NCBI GenBank assembly: GCA_949825065.1
Contig: OX463845.1
Coordinates: forward strand, 26,292,738-26,356,737
DNA length: 64,000 bases
Direction of reading: 5' to 3'
DNA from: Odontocerum albicorne
Taxonomy: Eukaryota > Arthropoda > Insecta > Trichoptera > Odontoceridae
Positions 60,183 through 64,000 of this stretch are shown in pieces. Every line of letters begins with the position of its first letter. Within the stretch, counting starts at the first letter, position 1. The position numbers and the translations under genes are program-made. Under the pieces are notes generated by a model. That model worked only from the letters and a program-made list of their open reading frames with translations, ran no database searches and was not told the origin of the DNA.

Positions 60183-60865
60183 AAAGTGTTACCGATGGTT
60201 TAGTTCTTTAAATGTTTCAATAATTCTACAATACATAAAACAAACGGCCTATGTAAGTCGTCTCACTAGGTTAATTGCGTTTTGTGAGACAGCTGTCGTT
60301 CACTCGTGAAATTAATACATGAACAATCCAACGATTCCGAGCTGCAACTGCGAGTAAGATTTGAAAACTCTCAGTTTAAAGATATATTGGCACACTTTTA
60401 ATAAAACATCCTAATGCTGGGTATATTTATCAAATCTACAATTTCATAACATCATAAAAATGTCAGTGCGATTGTTGATTTGGTATTTATTTACATAAAT
60501 TAAAGATATGTGCATATATACGAGTATACCATACATAAACACAAAGAAACCCAGAAGCCAATTATAACTTGAACAAATCTCAATAAAACAGTTTATAATC
60601 GATGGTACAATGGATAGAAGCCATTCATTATGACGAGGCTATTAGTAATAAGTGAAGTGAAGGGTCGCTCGCCAGATATTGCAATGATACTGGTCATGGT
60701 TCATCTTCGACAATAATTTCCTTTGAACATATTTACCTTTTTAGTACGCATTCTCTTTTATCCTTGAAAGTCCTATAAACTATACATTTTAAAAAGTAAC
60801 GAATACTTTTAAGCTGATTGATTTTTGTGATTAATTGCATAATAATAGAAATACACCTATCTTTC
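60183..60865. other. No gene seen
   Basis: Octamer TACGAGTA at 60519-60526; otherwise unassigned. Confidence 0.5.
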
Positions 60866-60867
60866 AG

Positions 60868-60990
60868 TTAAAAAAGGGTTCCAGTCTTGTTTCCTCTTAA
60901 GACCTATTCAACATCTCTCTAATTAGTTGAAAAATATTGCCATGTGGCAATAAACCCATAAAGTAGTACTGTACTCATATATAAGGGAAC
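60868..60990 (+). mobile_element. SINE family A, 5'-truncated
   Basis: AGGGTTCCAGTCTTGTTTCC, CTCTTAAGACCTATTCAACA and GCCATGTGGCAATAAACCCA match the body and tail. The tRNA-like head is absent. Confidence 0.75.
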
Positions 60991-61014
60991 TGCTTAATGA
61001 TACAAAAAAAGTAT

Positions 61015-61228
61015 ATCGTATTTATTATATTATACTACACTTTGATTATATATAATACAACCTTGTAGTTTTATTATACTACACTTTCATTGTTTATAAT
61101 TTTATTATACTACTCATTCATTATATATAATACAACCTAGAAGTTTTATTATACTACACTTTCATTATATATAATTTTATTATACTACACTTTCATTATA
61201 TATAATACAACCTAGTAATTGTTTTACT
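61015..61228. repeat. Minisatellite derived from a SINE tail
   Basis: TTTTATTATACTACACTTTC and ATTATATATAATACAACCTA repeat about four to five times. Read on the minus strand the unit is the family A SINE tail (CTAGGTTGTATTATA, then GAAAGTGTAGTATAATA). Confidence 0.82.
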
Positions 61229-61274
61229 ATGTATACCTAATCCGTCAACGACAAATGTGTTAAACAAGCCTTAA

Positions 61275-61390
61275 GTAAAAAAAAACTGGAACCTTTATTT
61301 AAATTTGGGTGCTAACGGGAATTTAACTCTCAATCTTGGGGTTGAAAAACAAGCGTCTTGCCATAGAAGCAGCAAAGGTTATACTTAAAT
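61275..61390 (-). mobile_element. SINE family A head and early body
   Basis: The minus strand has TATGGCAAGACGCTTG (A box), GAGAGTTAAATTCCCG (B box position) and, after CACCCAAATTT, AAAGGTTCCAG. Its tail probably continues into the minisatellite at 61015-61228. Confidence 0.72.
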
Positions 61391-61618
61391 AATAATATAT
61401 TTATTTCTGCAAAAGATAAAAAAGTGTGCAATATTTTGGAAGATGACCTCTCTATATCTCTGAGGTATAGAAAATATTTTTTAATATTTTTTAAACGATT
61501 TTATTTTAATTACAAAACTCAAATTTAAAATTAAGATTATAAAAATCAAAATACATGACCACTGCACTAGTATGTTTCCGACAAATCGCAGCGGCATTAT
61601 TTTAGACAAATTGAAGTA
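61391..61618. other. No gene seen
   Basis: AT-rich spacer. Confidence 0.5.
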
Positions 61619-61619
61619 T

Positions 61620-62045
61620 AATTAGTTAAATAATGTATGGAGGGAAAACATGGACAATGAGAAAGATGGAAAACAAATTATAGGTGCCTCCGAGACGTGT
61701 TCTTAAAAGTTAATGCTTCGTATTCCATTGATCACAAGGTGCACCAACGTTTCTATCATCCAACACTTAGAGATTACTGAAAGACTTTCAACAACATGTA
61801 AGAAAATGATCCTAACATACTTGGGGTATGTTGCCAGGAAGAGTTAGAAGGTCTGGAGAAGCTGGTGATCACGGGGACAATGAAGGGAAGATGAGCAATT
61901 AGAAAGTGTCCCATGAGGTGGACAGATCAAGCTCGACATTCAACATGGTTCAGAACCATGAATAATGGTGACAGGTGGTGCACCAAATTTGTGACATAGC
62001 CGAGGACCACTACACTTATCATTGAGTATGCAACACCGAAGAAAG
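61620..62045 (+). mobile_element. Non-LTR retrotransposon 3' relic (second family)
   Basis: GKTWTMRKMENK near 61640 matches the YGxExWT region of non-LTR reverse transcriptases. Beyond it come GCACCAACGTTTCTATCATC, GCTGGTGATCACGGGGACAA and MRWTDQARHST near 61915-61950, as in the copy at 21878. Frames are broken. Confidence 0.7.
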
Positions 62046-62534
62046 TTAAAGAAAATTACATGCGAATAATATTCATTTTGGCATTTATCACCACAAAACT
62101 CTACCAATGAGCTCGGATTAGGAATGCATATGTGTATACTATGTTGAAGAAAAATTTGAATATATAATAAATCAACTGTGAGATATCGATTTTATTTGGA
62201 TATGTAAATGGCAGATATAAAGAGGTTAGGGGACCATTCGAAAGAATGTGTAGATAATGAAAGTGTCAGACTTCTTAACATTGAGGAAACATTCCAAAAG
62301 AAGAAAGAGCAAATTCAAACTCAATAAATTGTCAATTGATGACACAAATTATCCTCGGTTATTGTTAGTAAAGAGTGTGATAGAAACACCTCCCGACTTT
62401 ACCATTGCCGCTGTTTAGACGCTAGTAATACGAGTAGGCAAAATTATATCCTTGAGTACCACATTAGCCTTTTAGTTGTCTGCATGGCATAGATTGGTGT
62501 ATATTGTTCGCTTATGATTGAAATTTATTTTTAA
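62046..62534. other. No gene seen
   Basis: Nothing recognised apart from an octamer at 62429. Confidence 0.5.
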
Positions 62535-62535
62535 A

Positions 62536-62905
62536 ATGCCAATTTTGTCTGTCATGGAGTGGTGTTTATTTTGTATGCGCTTCAGGCTAGGTCAAAACGC
62601 TACAAATCCTAAAATGAAGACCATATTGTTATGGGCTGCAAAGTTCAGAACCACAAGTTCAATTTTAAAAAATTAACCATTTGGTAGACCTTGTAACGTT
62701 CGAATATTACAAAACATCCAAGCATGTGAGACATGTCGTTACCAAATATCCCTAAAGTTCAGCCCGTAAGTATGCAACCGCTATGGGAATGTCAGATAAG
62801 AGTGTGAGGAGAATTTTCCACGCATACATTCAGTTCCATCCATACAAAATGATAGTTGTAAATAAACTCAATGAAAGTGACTGGGTCATCCGCTGTACAG
62901 GCTGA
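62536..62905 (+). pseudogene. IS630/Tc1/mariner-superfamily transposase, N-terminal relic
   Basis: Starts MPILSVMEWCLFCMRF and reads LLWAAKFRTTSSILKN, stop, PFGRPCNVR. A frameshift near 62735 then leads to SARKYATAMGMSDKSVRRIF, then HPYKMIVVNKLNESDWVIR. These are the paired helix-turn-helix domains (homeodomain-like plus winged helix) of this superfamily. The DDE catalytic domain is missing after 62905. No terminal repeats were seen. Confidence 0.68.
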
Positions 62906-63558
62906 AATTTGTTATCCGACACGAAATCGGAGAAATACGATCAGAAATTACCAGGAGAGGAATGCTGAACTTTAGGGTGAGGATTCAGACGTGTAAAGAA
63001 TACTTAGGCTGGCATTCGAATGAAACCATTTTTTAAAATCAGAACGGAAATTAAAAATATTGTTTTCCAGGTTGTTTAATAACCTTTATTTATTTGTATT
63101 AACTTCTCAAAACTGGGATTTATTTCTGCTGCACGTTGTACATTAACTGAATCAAAATAAGTAAATGGCACATATCCCCTAAAAATAGGAGCAAGCAGGA
63201 GATTCAAAAACTGATCAACAGCGCAGTAACTTGGATAAGGATCTATGACAAAAGAAGAACAAAAAATTGAAATGAGGCATAGAGTTCTGCAAACTTTTAC
63301 GATTAAAAAAATATTCTACCTAACATAGTTTTCAAAATATATTTACTGTTAAATAATTCATTTAATAGTTATTAATTTAAAATTACACAAAAAGGGCCTA
63401 AGTTTTCACAAAGCTTTTATATTAAACTGTTGGAATACATATAAAAAATTTGTTATATGGTCAAATCACCTCAAGATTTTTTTCTTAATTCTATCAAACT
63501 AATAAAATATTTAACAAACAGTTTTACTTTATTCGATCAATCCGTTATCTGTCAAACA
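62906..63558. other. No gene seen
   Basis: May contain more decayed transposon DNA up to about 63060, but no motif is readable. Confidence 0.45.
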
Positions 63559-63559
63559 T

Positions 63560-63705
63560 AATACCAGATATTCTACGAAAGGCAAAAAATTATTCTCTTC
63601 CTGTCTCTCCTCTTCCATGCCATAACTACGCTTCCGTACATCAAGGTTGTCCCTAGCACACGACAGAACAAAATCTAAGTGGAACATTGTTGTTGTTCCC
63701 AGTAG
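63560..63705 (-). mobile_element. Non-LTR retrotransposon relic, small
   Basis: The minus strand reads TTLMYGSVVMAWKRRDRKRI, which matches the LMYGSExxxWKRR connector of RTE-like reverse transcriptases. Nothing readable extends further. Confidence 0.55.
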
Positions 63706-63867
63706 CAACACTTTTTTTCAATATCTTTGTTTTTCTTATCATTTCTCAAAACAATGCTGACCACATAGCTAAATTCTTAAACTTGTTTAAATCTTTCATT
63801 ATTCACCTATACATACAATTATTCAGACACCCTTTTCAACAATTGTGTGCCAAAATAGAATAAAATT

Positions 63868-63930
63868 GACATATGTTATCTCTGTCTACCCAAAAAAGGA
63901 TATGGCATGATGGGGATGATGGTAAATTAC
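63868..63930 (+). mobile_element. RTE retrotransposon extreme 3' end
   Basis: TATCTCTGTCTACCCAAAAA and GGATATGGCATGATGGGGAT reproduce the family's terminal phrase with a GATGATGG tail. Confidence 0.55.
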
Positions 63931-64000
63931 TATTCTTTCAAATTTATATTCAATAATCTTTTTCTTGTAATAAAAAAACAAAAATGGATTAACAACGATT
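63931..64000. other. Window edge, no gene seen
   Basis: AT-rich. Confidence 0.5.

Overview
The window looks like intergenic (or deep intronic) DNA from an insect, most likely a moth or butterfly. This is inferred from the mobile elements. There are many broken 3' ends of the RTE-type retrotransposon common in Lepidoptera, tRNA-derived SINEs, Helitrons ending in CTAG with a short 3' hairpin, and an intact mariner whose protein resembles the cecropia type. The DNA is strongly AT-rich. I found no host protein-coding exon, rRNA or functional tRNA gene that I can support; nearly every translatable stretch is transposon-derived.

Layout. 1-2676: a 5'-truncated but well preserved RTE-like element on the minus strand, with two nonsense codons, ending at its 5' junction in a 57-bp palindrome. 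2.7-13.9 kb: old RTE and SINE pieces, a tRNA-like SINE head, a ~295-bp (TA)n tract, a small GC-rich block and a mariner relic. 13887-15158: a complete mariner with identical 31-bp inverted repeats, a TA target duplication and an open transposase frame. 15.2-25 kb: a dispersed repeat of unknown class, a second (TA)n tract, hairpins, a PIF/Harbinger-like MITE and a fold-back MITE. 25.1-25.96 kb: a 74-bp satellite. 26.3-33.3 kb: RTE copies and SINEs, including a SINE nested in an RTE. 37.5-38.8 kb: a nearly identical 682-bp tandem duplication. 39.3-41.2 kb: a mariner pseudogene and a mariner-derived MITE. 47.1 kb: a sharp GC- and CpG-rich island with strong dyad symmetry. 51.3-54.8 and 58.6-60.1 kb: two Helitrons built from shuffled pieces of a Rep/helicase gene. 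55.8 kb: a TTAA-flanked MITE with a palindromic core. 60.8-62.9 kb: SINEs, a minisatellite grown from a SINE tail, a non-LTR relic and another transposase relic.

How the parts relate. Only the mariner at 13.9-15.2 kb looks able to make a working enzyme. The others are non-autonomous or dead. Signals not explained by standard annotation are: repeated short-spacer palindromes at element ends and deletion points; a dyad octamer TAC(GA/TC)GTA found 21 times; two GC-rich islands; and shuffled Helitron modules. No new multi-gene system was found. All coordinates of degenerate repeats are approximate to about 10-30 bases.
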